DNA of 64,000 nucleotides from Knoxdaviesia capensis. Taxonomy: Eukaryota; Ascomycota; Sordariomycetes; Microascales; Gondwanamycetaceae. The notes below the pieces were generated by a model that had not been told where the DNA came from, did no database searches, and was given only the letters and a program-made list of their open reading frames with translations. The stretch lies in NCBI GenBank assembly GCA_001510575.1, contig LNGK01000019.1:25295-89294 (forward strand). Reading direction: 5' to 3'. This document shows, piece after piece, positions 37,598 through 49,486 of this stretch. Within the stretch, counting starts at the first letter, position 1, and every line of letters begins with the position of its first letter. A program made the translations under genes and the position numbers.

Positions 37598-39365
37598 TTC
37601 TATGGTTGGAACGGGTACACCGGGCAGCACAATAATTGTTCAGCGAGAGAAATCGAGATCTGGGGAGCAGTTTCTCCGACCACCCCTGGAGTGATGACCC
37701 TGAGGTGCGCACATAAGTATGGGACGCGGGATATTGCTGCTACCAAAGGAAGACATGTTTGGACTAACAGAGCAAGCGATAAGCTCGGACGAAACTGCGG
37801 GAAGAGTGCGGAGGGCGGTGAGGCTAGCAGCGACAGAAAATACGGGCCCGAGATCGGGGATAGGGGTGCCGTTGTGGGTAAGTGCGTGAAAGTTGCAGTC
37901 GATGACTTCTAAATAGGAAAAGGAGCCGAAAAGTACTCTGAAGTTTGCTGATGTTCAAGTTTCCTACCTGGGTAAGCACACGTACTGATGTATTTCCAAT
38001 GTGGCCCTTTCTTGTGACAATGCCAGTAGTTAAGTTAGGGTTAAGGGTTTCGCCTAAGCTGATGGGTATATTGGCGAGCAGCAGCAACAACACTTCGTAA
38101 GGAGTATTGTGTGTTCGTATATACGGGACGTTCCGGCTTGCGAGAGCAAAACTTGGTGACCGCCGGTTGAGATCTACATATACTGTGCCATATATGCTCG
38201 TATGTCCTTGAAGTAGAGCTTCGGGAAACGAGGCGGGGTGTGAAGCTACAGCTATCAATGATATATGCAACACCTCTCATACGGGTTGAGTGGATTGACC
38301 TGGCAGGGGTCCAATTACCCCTCTCGATATGGACCTGTCTTACCACGTACGTAGTACATGGAGAACTGGCTTATACAATACAGGTGGCGTCAACCCGTCT
38401 TGAACACATACTGAAAGTGTTACGTTCCGTTGTTCGTATAGTATCTGAGATAGTAGAATATCAGGGTCCGGTGAAACCGGCCAAGAGTGGTGACTCAATC
38501 GGATAATAGCATGTCGGAAACCGGCAGAACTTGAAAAGTGTTCCTCGCGTCATGTTTGTGAGCTCTTTCTGCGGAAGGATTCGGCAACTTTTTGAGGTAA
38601 ATCGCGGCTTCGTTTTCAGTGACAGTATCCTGCCCGAGCGGCCACCGACGATGATGTATGTCCGGACGGCATATAAATGCAGGTAGCCGGAAGAGAGTCT
38701 CCTTGGGGCGAAATCTGAAAATTTGTTTTCCGAAATAACCAGATGATAAGGGCATTTGTAGTACATACTGTACATACATACACCCGAACGACATACTCAT
38801 CGGGGGATAACGGATCAAAAGAAGGCTGAAGCAACTTGTGGTGACACAGACCTCCCTATCAAAAGCAACCGCCATTCTTATGGTGGGTGTGTGAAGCGCC
38901 AGCCCGGATTGCCGAAGAGATAAGGCTTCGTTCATGCAGGTGTGGGACACGGACAAAATTTTCTGTTTGGCAATAGGACGGACTGGCTTCCACGTGCGAC
39001 CACTGAATCCTGCTATTGACCGCCCACTAAAAGGACGAAGGTGGCTGGCACAAAGGGAAGAAAAATTATGACGGGGCTGAACGCTCTGAATACGGGTTAT
39101 ATGAGCTTCTTCCCTGTGAAGCAATCTCACAAAGTCCATAACCAGCGGCACAGTGTAACCAAAACAGAAGATTCCGATGTAGGATTTCGGGAGCCTAAGC
39201 TGCAGGAAATAGGGCCGTTGGTGGCTAAATTGCCGCCCTAATGGCATTCGATGGGTATACTGGTTATCAAGGGTATCTATCCACTAATCTTGGCGCCTAT
39301 CCCTAATTTTAAACCCTAGCCCTAAAGTACTCTTTTTAATCAAAACAAAAATTCTTCTCCACAGC

Positions 39366-39510
39366 TACTTCTTCTTCTTCTTCTTCTTCTTCCTTCCTTC
39401 GTACCAACTAATTTTCTTCCTGCCAACCTTCTTCCTACCAACCTTCTTCCTGCCAACCAACTTCCTTCCTACCAACCAACTTCCTTCCTGCCAAACAATT
39501 TTTTCCTACA
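39366..39510. repeat. (CTT)n followed by a CCAAC-CTTCCT minisatellite
   Basis: About nine CTT units to 39392. Then come imperfect 14-18-bp units built from ACCAAC and CTTCCTTCCT to about 39510. Strand-biased pyrimidine content throughout. Confidence 0.75.
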
Positions 39511-39540
39511 AAACAGGCGCTACACGAAACCGAGTCCGCA

Positions 39541-39713
39541 AAGAGAGAGAGAGAGAGAGAGACACACACACAGAGAGAAAAAGAGAGAGAAAGAGAAAGA
39601 GAGGGAGAGACACACATAGAGAGAAAAAGAGAGAGAAAGAGGGAGACACGCACACAGAGAGAAAAAGAGAGAGAGAGAGAGAGAGAGAGACACAGAGAGG
39701 GAGAGAGAGGGGG
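39541..39713. repeat. (GA)n-rich purine low-complexity tract with CACACA interruptions
   Basis: About 170 bp of GAGAGA blocks broken at fairly regular spacing by ACACAC/ACAGAGAG units, giving an imperfect higher-order period of about 45-55 bp by eye. It can be read through on both strands, so the long Ser/Leu/Phe-like frames seen there are artefacts. Confidence 0.8.
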
Positions 39714-39964
39714 GTGTCCGAGTTTTGGCGGGCGTGGAGCACGGTAGCTAGGCTCTAGTACTGAGTTCTACGCTGGGCTCTAGTGCTAGCTTCCCTAAAT
39801 GCCTTCAAGAATTGAAGAGTCAAGGCAGGATACAAAGCAGGGGGGGGTGTATGCTCGGTTCCTGGACCCACATAGAAGTAGCGCTAAAAGACCCACTAAA
39901 AAGGTACTTCTCAACATCCTTGTTAGATTTTAGCGTGTGGTGGAAACTTTTACCCGTATGATAG

Positions 39965-39991
<27 letters not shown>
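39965..39991. repeat. (TA)n microsatellite
   Basis: About 13 TA units followed by TTTG. Confidence 0.85.
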
Positions 39992-39996
<5 letters not shown>

Positions 39997-42900
39997 TTTG
40001 TTTTCCTCGGGAAAGGAGGGGGGGAAGAGACTTAAGATACTGGAAACGACTCACATCAATCTCTCCATATGTGTGTTTTCACGATGTATTAAACGGTAAT
40101 TCCTTTCAATGCACGCATCCCACGTGCTGAAGGCCTTGGATGATAGCTCAAGCCTCAAGTGCAATTTAATCGTACAGACCAGCCAAATCAGCCAAAGGGA
40201 TCGTCAATGGCAGAAGGATGTAAGTACGTGAGCCTGACATACGGGAGACGCCGTGGCTATCATGTGTATCGAAACATGTTGAGTGTAGTACTGCCACCCA
40301 AACTCCAACTTGAAGTAAAATGAGTGCTGAAATCCGGGTATTAAATATTGGCCGCCTCGCAGTAGTTTGCCTGTTAGCGGCTCTTGCCGAAATATCAAGA
40401 AGCTGAGATAAAGTTCCTCCAAAGCTATCAGCCATGGCTGCGTCAACCACGGGCGTGGTTTGTAGCATAATCAACACGCCAACATATCTACCACTACATG
40501 ACAGGCATGGAGGCCACTGGGTGGGGGTTTGTGTACCATACCTACCTACACTCAGTACTGTAGTGTGCTGTCCGAATATGTTTGCGGAAAAGATGTAGTT
40601 TCCAGCCGGACTCTGATGCAGAACAACATGTTCATCTTCCTACTGACTTGCCGATCTTATAACCTCTCGCTCGGGCTCAACACCCCCTGGTTTAGACCGG
40701 AGGAGGTAAAGCATGTAATGCAACGCTGTACAGTACAGTAGTGATATTTGGTCAACCGTTCACCTGCTTACCGTAAATGGCTATATGTTGAACTTGCATC
40801 ACGAAGAACATGTCGGTATAAGGAAGGGGACGGACCACCAGACCAGAATGCAATTTGTATTTTCAGCCTCAACCAATATTTGACGACGTCGACCGGGGAG
40901 GGGTTCCGCCCAAACTGTGTACAGTACAGAACATATTCGTGTGAGGATCTGTGGCGTTCCGTAATAACACATCTATGACAAGAAAATACCTGCCCCTTAT
41001 TCCAACTACTCATGTGTGACTGATTAGGAGGGCATACAAGTGATCTGGCAGGGGCTGAAAGCTGAGGGATGCTTGGCTTGTGAGAAGGCGTGAAGGTCTT
41101 GCCATGTTTGAGAGTGCGGGCCAGTGGCCAGACAGCTTCGAAATGCCATCAAGAAATACGAGCCTCAAGATTGAGTCGAGCGGAGGACCTATGTGAGGGC
41201 TGAAAGAAGAACAGGAGAGGGAAAATCGACCACCGACTTCACATTCACTCGGAGACTTACGCCCTAGGCTCGGACACCCAGGAATTCTCCTCCCTGGCTA
41301 TCAGACTAAGACGAGAGAGCCGTCTTATCAAGGTGATGTTATCAGTATATATTTTGATGGCCACAGCTTTGTGGGCCTTGTCGTCTTGATGCAGGGCCCA
41401 AAGTGGCCCAAGCCGCTCCATGCACGTCGATCCAGGAACCAGATTCTGAATGTTGGCGAGAGGATGACTGATAAGCAAGAACAAAAAAAAGCCCCCAATC
41501 CCAAGTGAATTCTCTTCGAGCTTAGATCGAATGACGTGTGCCATTGTGGCCGGGCGGCGGCTGTATGAAATAGCCAAAGAGACTGTCAAAATGTGTGATG
41601 TACCCTGGAGACGGATATAAGGGCTGAGACTTCTGTGGGAGGAAAAGGGGCTGCAGTGATGTGATGATAAAGGGTTGGGTTTCCAGATCTGGATTCCCGG
41701 AGTTCAAGAGTAACTTCGTTTCGGGGTCAGCTAAGAGTGATTTTATTACAATTTACGATGATTCTGTGGCTTCATCTCCACTTGGGCCCAAGTGCCATCA
41801 TGACCCGCGTGAGGGTTAAAAAGAAATACCCCTTTGTGAGGCGAATTTTTCATCGAGCTATTTCGAATGCTGCAAGAAAATATGTTCTAGGTGTAATATC
41901 TACTCTCGGGAGGTGGGTGACTCAATGCAATTGGACTTTCTAAGTAAAATGGAGGATTGCCATGGCTGGCCGACCTTTCTACTGTAAGGAGTTCTGTAAA
42001 CTTTGTGCAATCCAAGACAGCACGCACGCACTCTCGAAGATAACTGTTGGTTGTAACATGAGGTGACCAACCCCACCATGAAAATTGTTTTTCGCTCAAT
42101 CGGTGGCCGTGCATCCTTGTATACGAAAGCTTCATTTTGTCCGGCATTTTCAGCTTTCGTTCTACGGTGGAAGTTTAAAAGAGGATCCTTTTTACGCTCC
42201 GGATTTTCCGCCACTCACTAAGCGAAGACACCAGACAGGTCTGGTACATGGACTGGCGATGTTGTGATCGTGGTGTAAGGCGAGTAACAAATCCCTTTTG
42301 TGGAGACGGGTGCATCAAACGAAGGGCAGTGAAATGCTTGGTCGCCTCAACCCGGCGGTATCTCATGGTTGAAGGCGTACTGTAGGGTTGGGTATCAGTA
42401 TGTATCTGGATAGAGACAAGGCCATGGACTGGCCGGATTTTGAACAGTTTTGAACAACTGAGTAGGTACTACACCACGTTGAAGGCCACCTGGATGAACG
42501 CCCGCGCGCACTCGGGAGGGGGGCTCTTGTTTGCCATATCTTCGGCCCCATAAGCGTAAATGACGTTTTGATGACAGTAATATTTTGGTATCACTCGTGC
42601 TGGCCAAACTCCTGTACCTCTCTGAGGCCGCAATGACGGGACGGCGGACCTGGTGTGCCGCCACACAAACTTTTGCAGTTGTGCCGTTGGAACAGCCTCA
42701 GGACAGAATGATGACTTCCATGGCGGGGCAAAAAACACAACTCAAGAATTACAGAGAAGGTCGACTCGAAACTGCTTGTGCCACCGACCTACCAACTGAT
42801 AAACATCCCCGCCAAAAAGTAAGGGCCAAAAAAATATCACAAGGTAGTGTGCAAGACTTATGCTCGTAGAGATGACATATGTACTGTACATTACTTACTC

Positions 42901-43320
42901 GCACATACTTGGAGTGGACGTCGGCTGGCCTCGACATGGATGGAGTTCAACGGCTTTCTGGTCCACGTGAAAACTCCTTGCCAACAAGTTACAACCAGCT
43001 GTCAAACCTGGTCAGTATGGAAACAAATTTCGGCTCACCCATATCCACATGCATCTCGACCTTTGTCACCGCCTGTAAACCTTGCCATGTTGTTTCTCCT
43101 ACCAACGCATGGAGAGCAGGTTTTAGAGCTTTGCAAGGAACGGTATGAGGGAGGTTACTGACCGATTCTAGCCATTACACTACATACCTGGGCACGACAG
43201 CAATTATCGTGATGAGGCATGTGGCTTACACCTGGATATTTAAGATATCAGTATATGTGAATACTATTCAGCCTGGCTAATAATGGCTGGGGGTGAGCCC
43301 GCATTATGCTATTTTCTACA

Positions 43321-43954
43321 TACTGTACTGACTTCATGTTGATCGGCTAATGGATGTGCAATTAAGTAAATCCCACGTTAACATGCTCCTTGGCATGTGT
43401 TTATTGCTGGTTGTTGACCCAAGCCTTGCTTTCTGTATCCAGGAAAGAACAGGGGCAGCTCATCAGCTCCCAAACATTCCCTACACGCCCCCCCTTCATT
43501 ATTTCACCCCACCAACTCAACCCAATTTGGTCTGAAGCTGGGATGATAGCCGGATGGATAGGAGTGTTTACTGAAAGCAAGCAAAATACTGTCTATGTAC
43601 TGTACACGCATATCAACATATTTTAGGTACTCGTAGAGTATGTACAGTATTGTATGTGTAAATGCACTTAGGTGTATCGTGAATGTGATATCCCAAACTG
43701 GACAGGAGAGGTATTCATACGAACACGGAGTCTCGACGCCCATTCTCATGGCGTCAAACGCCGTTGTGGCAAGTGGCGGCTGAAGTCTACTGTACAGTAG
43801 AGGAGGTGTGAGGGACCTGAGTGGGGGAAAGGGAGGAGCTACCCTGTACCTAGCTACAGTAGGTCAACAAGCACCGCCTTCCAGGCTGATACTTGCACAG
43901 TACAGTAGTTAGACGTTAGCAACATGCATAGGCAACCTGTGTAGTACAGTACAC
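43321..43954. repeat. Cluster of TACTGTACAGTA-type palindromic words
   Basis: Within 640 bp: TACTGTAC at 43321, GTACTGTACA at 43597-43606, TGTACAGTAT at 43641-43650, a perfect 14-bp palindrome CTACTGTACAGTAG at 43787-43800, CTACAGTAG near 43855, ACAGTACAGTAG at 43897-43908, and GTAGTACAGTACAC near 43941. More copies lie at 40554, 40727, 40919, 42377 and 42881, and in the other deserts. I saw no such 10-bp palindrome in the coding exons I read closely. Confidence 0.6.
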
Positions 43955-43978
43955 AAGTGCCCCTCTCCTTCCACTGAC

Positions 43979-44160
43979 TTTAAATACTCTCTTTTCTTCT
44001 TATGCTTTTTGGCCATCCTTTCGCCTGACGTCTCTTGCTTCCCCTTTATTTTCCTTTCCCCCTTCTCTCTCTATTTATTGCTATCATTCTTCTAACCCCT
44101 TTGTCTCCTTATCTTTTTCTCTCTCTTTTTCTCTTCTCATTGTCGCTTGTTTTATGGCTC
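43979..44160 (+). promoter_or_regulatory. TATA-like TTTAAATA and CT-rich tract upstream of ugp1
   Basis: TTTAAATAC at about 43980 is followed by 170 bp that are nearly all C and T on the plus strand, ending 220 bp before the first ugp1 ATG. This layout is typical of strongly expressed fungal housekeeping genes. Confidence 0.5.
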
Positions 44161-44380
44161 TATAGCTTCTGTATTTTTGCTAGAGAAGCCTTAGGTATAT
44201 TCCTCTCTAATCTATCTCGCTTGACCCCTCACTGACTTGGTACCTTTCCCTTCAACTTCCACTCAAGCTTTAGATCCATTTGAGCATTAATATCATCTTG
44301 GCCCTCCTGAGCCGGTCGTCAATTCTTCTGTCAACATATTCGAACCACACCGAGTCCACATTTCCAATTCCCTGCCCATC

Positions 44381-47078
44381 ATGAGCGCGCTGCCCACACA
44401 CCTCAAGGTGGCCAGCGCTGGTGCCGACCAGGAGGACTCGTTTGCGCGGAAGCATGGCAAGACTCGTAGCCATATGGTAAGCTCCAAAACTAGAGAAACA
44501 AACTCCCTTCCCCTTTCATCTACATTCCTGTATTGGGAAATTTCCCTGCCTACATCAGTGCACGCCGTTTCCAAGCGTTACGACTGGACTCTCCCTGTGT
44601 GGCCGACTGCGAGTGCAGCTTGAAATTCCACGTGAAAATAAGTGCGAAAATGGGAATCAAACACATGGGCCAATACCAGCTCAGCTCCGATATCTTTCTG
44701 TTGCCGAATCACCTGGCCTGGCCGGCCTGAGTCCAATTTCAAGTTTCGGGGGAGAAATGGAGAGAGCCATGCAGAGCATGACCCGGAGACGGTGGATGCC
44801 GCCGACCCGGACGGCAAAGTTCGAGACGCCCTCTTTTCGACCAAGCCGTCCTCAGTGCTACTCGCCTGGTGACTCGTCACCAGTAGAATTCTCGTTGCCC
44901 ACTGTCCACGCGGCTCTATATCGGCAGAGGTTACAGAATTGATGCTATTGCCTGCTGGTAGCAGCCGGCACTCCTTGGTTGATCTAGCTCAAATGTCTCG
45001 ACTCTTGACCCTCGACTCTTGACCCGGACACAGCCAGCTTTCTTCATTCGGCCGATATCTTTGATACCACCCTGTTATTTTCTTCGTGTCATGTTCTGGT
45101 CACTGCCTCCGCATCATGAAATAGTCTTAGGGACTCTTAAGGGCTCGTGATTGGCTTTGCGAGTCCTTCACCTACTCAAGAACTGTCATCATTGCTCTTT
45201 CGAGTCTTTATCTTGTCAAGTGACTCTGGGCTGGCTACTGAGGGATAAACTCGCCTTATCGACCTGCTCCGGGGTCTAATACCGGACGTTCTTCCCATAA
45301 ACCACTTCGGAAACTTGCAGCTGAACTCAAAAAAGCCATCGGTTCAACCACGCACGAACAATACATCCTTTGCCCTTCGTAACAGAATATCGAAATGGAC
45401 ATGCTAATCATTGATTCTCATCAGGCCTTCGAAAACACCTCTACCAATGTCGCTGCTGCCCAGATGCGCAATGCGCTGACCAACCTGTCAGAAACTGTGA
45501 CGGATCCTGTTCAGAAGGAGGTATGCTTCAATCTCAACCCCGTTTCTCTACTACCGTTGCGCATGCTTGCATGTCAATACAAGCTAACGCAAAATTTCTT
45601 TCTTGACACAGCTGTTCGAGACTGAGATGGACAACTTCTTCGCTCTTTTCCGCCGTTACCTGAACGACAAAGCCAAGGCCAACACCCTGTATGTTTGTAA
45701 CTATGAACGCCTGAAGCGACCAGCGTAGGGACATAGCTTTGGATTTATTCGCTGACTGGACACCTATCTTGCTCTCCTTCGCAATAGTGACTGGGATCGT
45801 ATCGCTCCTCCCGCACAGGGACAGGTTGTTGACTACGAGGATCTCCCCAACTCGGAAGCTGTTCAGTTCCTCAACAAGCTCGCCGTGCTCAAGCTCAACG
45901 GAGGCCTTGGTACCTCGATGGGCTGTGTCGGTCCCAAGTCGGTTATCGAGGTCCGTGATGGCATGTCTTTCCTCGATCTGTCCGTGCGACAGGTCGAGTT
46001 TCTCAACAAGACATACAATGTCAACGTTCCATTCGTCCTGATGAACTCGTTCAACACGGACGATGATACTGCTGCGATCATCAAGAAGTATGATGGCCAC
46101 GATGTCGAAATCCTCACCTTCAACCAGTCGCGCTACCCGCGTATTCTAAAGGACTCTCTTCTTCCGGCTCCGAAGAAGTATGACTCTCCTATTACTGACT
46201 GGTACCCCCCCGGACACGGTGACGTTTTCGAGTCCTTGTACAACTCCAAGATTCTCGACAAGCTCATTGACCGTGGCATCGAAATTGTCTTCCTGTCCAA
46301 CGTTGACAACCTGGGCGCTGTTGTTGACCTGCGCATTCTGCAGCACATGGTTGAGACCAAGTCGGAGTACATCATGGAGCTGACCAACAAGACAAAGGCC
46401 GATGTCAAGGGAGGTACCATTATTGACTATGAGGGCTCTGTCCGCCTGCTTGAGATTGCTCAGGTCCCCAAGGAACACGTGAACGAGTTCAAGTCGATCA
46501 AGAAGTTCAAGTACTTCAACACAAACAACATCTGGCTCAATCTGAAGGCGATCAAGCGCCTTGTTGAGGATGACGAACTGGAGATGGAGATCATCCCGAA
46601 CGGCAAGACCATTCCCGGCGACACCAAGGGAGAATCCGACATCTCAGTTCTTCAGCTCGAGACCGCAGTTGGTGCCGCCATTCGCCACTTCCGCAATGCC
46701 CATGGTGTCAATGTGCCCCGCCGCCGCTTCCTTCCCGTCAAGACCTGCTCCGATCTGCTCCTTGTCAAGTCGGATCTGTACACCGTTAAGCACGGCCAGC
46801 TGCAGATGAACCCCAGCCGGTTTGGCGATGCTCCTCTCATCAAGCTTGGCTCTGACTTCAAGAAAGTGTCCGATTTCCAGAAGCGCATCTCCTCCATTCC
46901 CAAGATCATTGAGCTCGACCATCTTACCATAACTGGTGCCGTCAACATCAACCGTGGTGTCACGCTGAAGGGAACTGTCATCATTGTTGCGACTGAGGGC
47001 AGCACTATTGATATCCCTCCTGGATCGATCCTGGAGAATGTTGTTGTCCAGGGCAGTCTTCGTCTGTTGGAGCATTAG
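44381..47078 (+). CDS. ugp1: UTP-glucose-1-phosphate uridylyltransferase (UDP-glucose pyrophosphorylase)
   Basis: Makes UDP-glucose from UTP and glucose-1-phosphate for glucan, glycogen, trehalose and UDP-galactose metabolism; cytosolic. Exons are 44381-44476, 45425-45520, 45612-45688 and 45788-47078; 519 residues. Exon 1 (MSALPTHLKVASAGAD ... KHGKTRSHM) joins AFENTSTNVAAAQMRNAL in phase, as in Aspergillus orthologues. The nucleotide-binding loop is LKLNGGLGTSMGCVGPKS. Downstream come FVLMNSFNTDDDT, WYPPGHGDV, the metal-site region FLSNVDNLGA, the KGGTIIDYEG and NTNNIWLNL motifs, and a C-terminal left-handed beta-helix ending GSLRLLEH. Intron 1 is 948 nt, about ten times the other introns here. 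An alternative ATG at 45395 is in frame with exon 2, so a shorter form lacking exon 1 is possible. Confidence 0.94.
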
Positions 47079-47938
47079 ATGCTGATATCAAGCGAGGAAA
47101 ATTTCAATCAAACGTACAACTGCGTTTTGCAACTCGTTTTCTTGGGTCAGACCTGCACCCCCTTTTGTTTCTCGGCTGTTTCGTTCTTTGGGCAGTTTTC
47201 TATTCGGAATAGTCAGCTTACTGCGTCAAAAATTGAAAAAAGGTCTTGAGAATTGAATGGGATGGTGAGCCCTAGGCCTCTTAGCAATTAATTGAAAGAT
47301 CGAAGAGAAAAAAAAGTTTAATAATCTTCTTTGGACGTGGTCACGATCAAGCACTCAAACAAAAGGTGCACATGTTCTGGAGCATGGAGAAGGGACTCTC
47401 AGACGGACATACCTGCCTGATCCTTCTACAGTAATTTTGAAGTCAAGATACCGCTTACATCTGCTTTCAAGTCTTCTTCTGATCACGTCATATTTTCATG
47501 TAACTTTTCATAATTTATGAGACGGGATCATGCACATGTCCGCCTCGGGGTTCGTTTTCAGGTTTTGCTTTTTTTATCGTTCTGGAATACATACTCAAAG
47601 CCATAATACACTGCAAGTTAGATTTTCTTTTCCATTCCCGTTGTCCGTCTAAAGGGATAATACTGTGCTAGTAGTGAATGTTGGAGACTGGGCTGGGGGG
47701 TTTGAGACAGCCGCCGGTGCCCAAGGCCCGTTATCGGGAATGATGTTGGCTTTTTTTTGGTGGGGTGCACGACTACCTGATAGCAATTTACCGGGCAATG
47801 CGCCTGAAGGAACAATGTCTGTGACCAGACGACGCAGCGGCATTTCATCAGATCTTCTACCGCGTTGTATTTGTCAAGCACGTTACATGTCGTGGAAACG
47901 CTATTGATTCTCTCTATCAACTCGAACTAGTGTGGTTC
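47079..47938. other. Convergent 3' region of ugp1 and the ING gene
   Basis: 860 bp. T-rich 3' UTR-like DNA after the ugp1 stop. Open frames of 64-100 codons at 47618-47920 overlap on both strands and have no recognisable features. Confidence 0.45.
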
Positions 47939-49486
47939 CTATTTAAACTTCTTCATCTTCTCTGTACACACCGGACAGTACCAGGTGCCGTTCGGCTTGC
48001 TCTTAAGACCAACGCACGACCAATGGAACCACTCGAATGGACAGTCATCGTTATCACACGCCACCATGTTACCGAAGCTGACGTTTTGACAGAGACAGTA
48101 CTTTTTGTCATCCACGCCTTCGTCGTCTTCGACATCTGCCATCTCTTCGTCGGCGTATCCGCCTGTGGACGCCGCCGCCGCCGCAGCGGCAGTAGCTGCC
48201 TGAGTTGTCCCGCTGGCGCCATTGGAGCTGTTGCCCCCGGCACCATTCGCTGTGCTGCTGCCATTGGCAGTGTTTCCGCTGGCTGGGCCGGTCCCCGATC
48301 CGGCAGAGGCTCCGGTGGCGCCGCCAGCACCAGCGCCGCTGCTGCCATCACGACTACGTGACTCAGCTGCCGGGGTGCCGCTTCCACCACGACGAGAGCT
48401 GCGTTTTTCCTCTTCTTCGTCCACGGCACTTCCGGTGTCGGCTTCTGATAGCTCGGAGTCAGCGGTAGAGGCAGGGGAGTTCTTGGTAGATTTCTTTACC
48501 CGAGATAGAGATGATTTCAGATTCGTGGCTCCAGCAGCCGCTTTCTTGCGGCCAGCTGTCGCGCCAGGGGTTCCGGATTTGCGGCCTACGCCCGATCCTG
48601 AGGCGCTCTTGACAGATCCCGCCCGCGGACCAGCACTACCTGCGCGGACTGAGCCTGAGGCTGCAGCAGTGGCGGCGACATTCTTTGCCGTCCCAGGACC
48701 TATTGAGGAATGGCGAGCTAGGCCACTGGAAGCTGCTGGGGTGGTGTTCAGAGCCGAATTCGTTCGGGGCCCGCGCTTCGCAGGGACCGCGGTCGGACCA
48801 GCAGAAGCCTCTCGCTCTTTCCGGCTCATTATGATCGAAGCAGCGGGCGTTGTGGGGGCAGACGCAGCGTGCGGGGCTTGGGGAGGGATTCGTATCGGAG
48901 GAGCACCTCGGCTCGCACTGGTTGGGGTGGTGGGCCGGATGTTATTTGCCGCAGCTTGGAGGGAAACGAGTGAGCTCGGAAAATTGGTAGGATCGAGGAT
49001 TCTCGTAGAAGAAGGGCCCGGTTGGTTCGCGGTACTCGATCGCAGGAGGGAGGGAACTTCGTTCGGCTCAGAAAAACCAGGCTCGGCGCGGTCGTACAAC
49101 AGTTTGATTTGCATATCAAGACCTCGCAGGTGCTTGTCCATTATGACCTTAAGCTTTTGTGAAAGAGCTAGTTTCTCTGCGGAGAGTCGTTCGGACTTGA
49201 TATAGTTCTCGCGGACTTGTGATCGCAATTGTTCCTCTCTAGGGTTAGGCGTGTGGCTGCCCTGACTTTTTATCCATTTTTGAATGCGGGCATCTCGATC
49301 TTCGATGATCTTGATGCATTCGGCATACTTCTGGTCTTTGTCGGCGATCTCATCTTGAAGGAATCGGATTTCTTCGGGTAGGTTTTGCACTCGGTTTATC
49401 CAGTCGTCGAGAATAAGGGATGGGTCGAGCGGCTCCGTCTGAGGCATCTTCCTAACGAAGTCGATGGACAGGTCATCTCTAGGCAT
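47939..49486 (-). CDS. ING-family PHD-finger protein, Yng2-like (NuA4 type)
   Basis: ING proteins read H3K4 methylation through a PHD finger inside histone acetyltransferase or deacetylase complexes. 515 residues, no intron. The start MPRDDLSIDFVRKMPQ is chosen because the preceding in-frame codons read through a poly-T leader (FFFFFFF) that is not protein-like. An N-terminal ING helix pair (about 15-125) begins DPSLILDDWINRVQNLPEEIRFLQDEI and contains the RIQKWIKSQGS segment, closer to Yng2 than to Pho23. About 330 residues of Ser/Ala/Gly-rich disordered linker with basic patches follow. The C-terminal PHD finger (463-515) reads YCLCQNVSFGNMVACDNDDC ... WFHWSCVGL ... WYCPVC, a complete C4HC3 set, then KMKKFK. 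Divergent from hosA. The assignment to NuA4 rather than an Rpd3-type complex is inferred. Confidence 0.88.
   Translation of the reverse strand: MPRDDLSIDFVRKMPQTEPLDPSLILDDWINRVQNLPEEIRFLQDEIADKDQKYAECIKIIEDRDARIQKWIKSQGSHTPNPREEQLRSQVRENYIKSERLSAEKLALSQKLKVIMDKHLRGLDMQIKLLYDRAEPGFSEPNEVPSLLRSSTANQPGPSSTRILDPTNFPSSLVSLQAAANNIRPTTPTSASRGAPPIRIPPQAPHAASAPTTPAASIIMSRKEREASAGPTAVPAKRGPRTNSALNTTPAASSGLARHSSIGPGTAKNVAATAAASGSVRAGSAGPRAGSVKSASGSGVGRKSGTPGATAGRKKAAAGATNLKSSLSRVKKSTKNSPASTADSELSEADTGSAVDEEEEKRSSRRGGSGTPAAESRSRDGSSGAGAGGATGASAGSGTGPASGNTANGSSTANGAGGNSSNGASGTTQAATAAAAAAASTGGYADEEMADVEDDEGVDDKKYCLCQNVSFGNMVACDNDDCPFEWFHWSCVGLKSKPNGTWYCPVCTEKMKKFK

Larger units (their letters stand above)
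37598..44380. other. 6.8-kb gene-poor region rich in simple repeats and palindromic words
   Basis: No supported gene. A 250-codon open frame on the minus strand (38495-39247) shows no domain and overlaps other open frames. Contents: a CTT/minisatellite/GA block (39366-39713), an (AT)n run (39965-39991), numerous GTACTGTAC/TACAGTAC palindromes (densest 43.3-43.95 kb), and a CT-rich ugp1 leader from about 43980. Confidence 0.5.

Noticed and set aside
38495..39247. 250-codon open frame on the minus strand
   Set aside because: No domain, signal peptide or membrane segment; two other frames are also long and open here; it starts at a non-ATG codon and its composition is not like the neighbouring genes.
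39435..39742. Ser/Leu/Phe-repeat reading frames
   Set aside because: They come from the GA/CT simple repeat, which is open in several frames.
48222..49205. 327-codon plus-strand frame opposite the ING gene
   Set aside because: Antisense shadow of the Ala/Ser/Gly-rich linker of the ING protein; no independent features.
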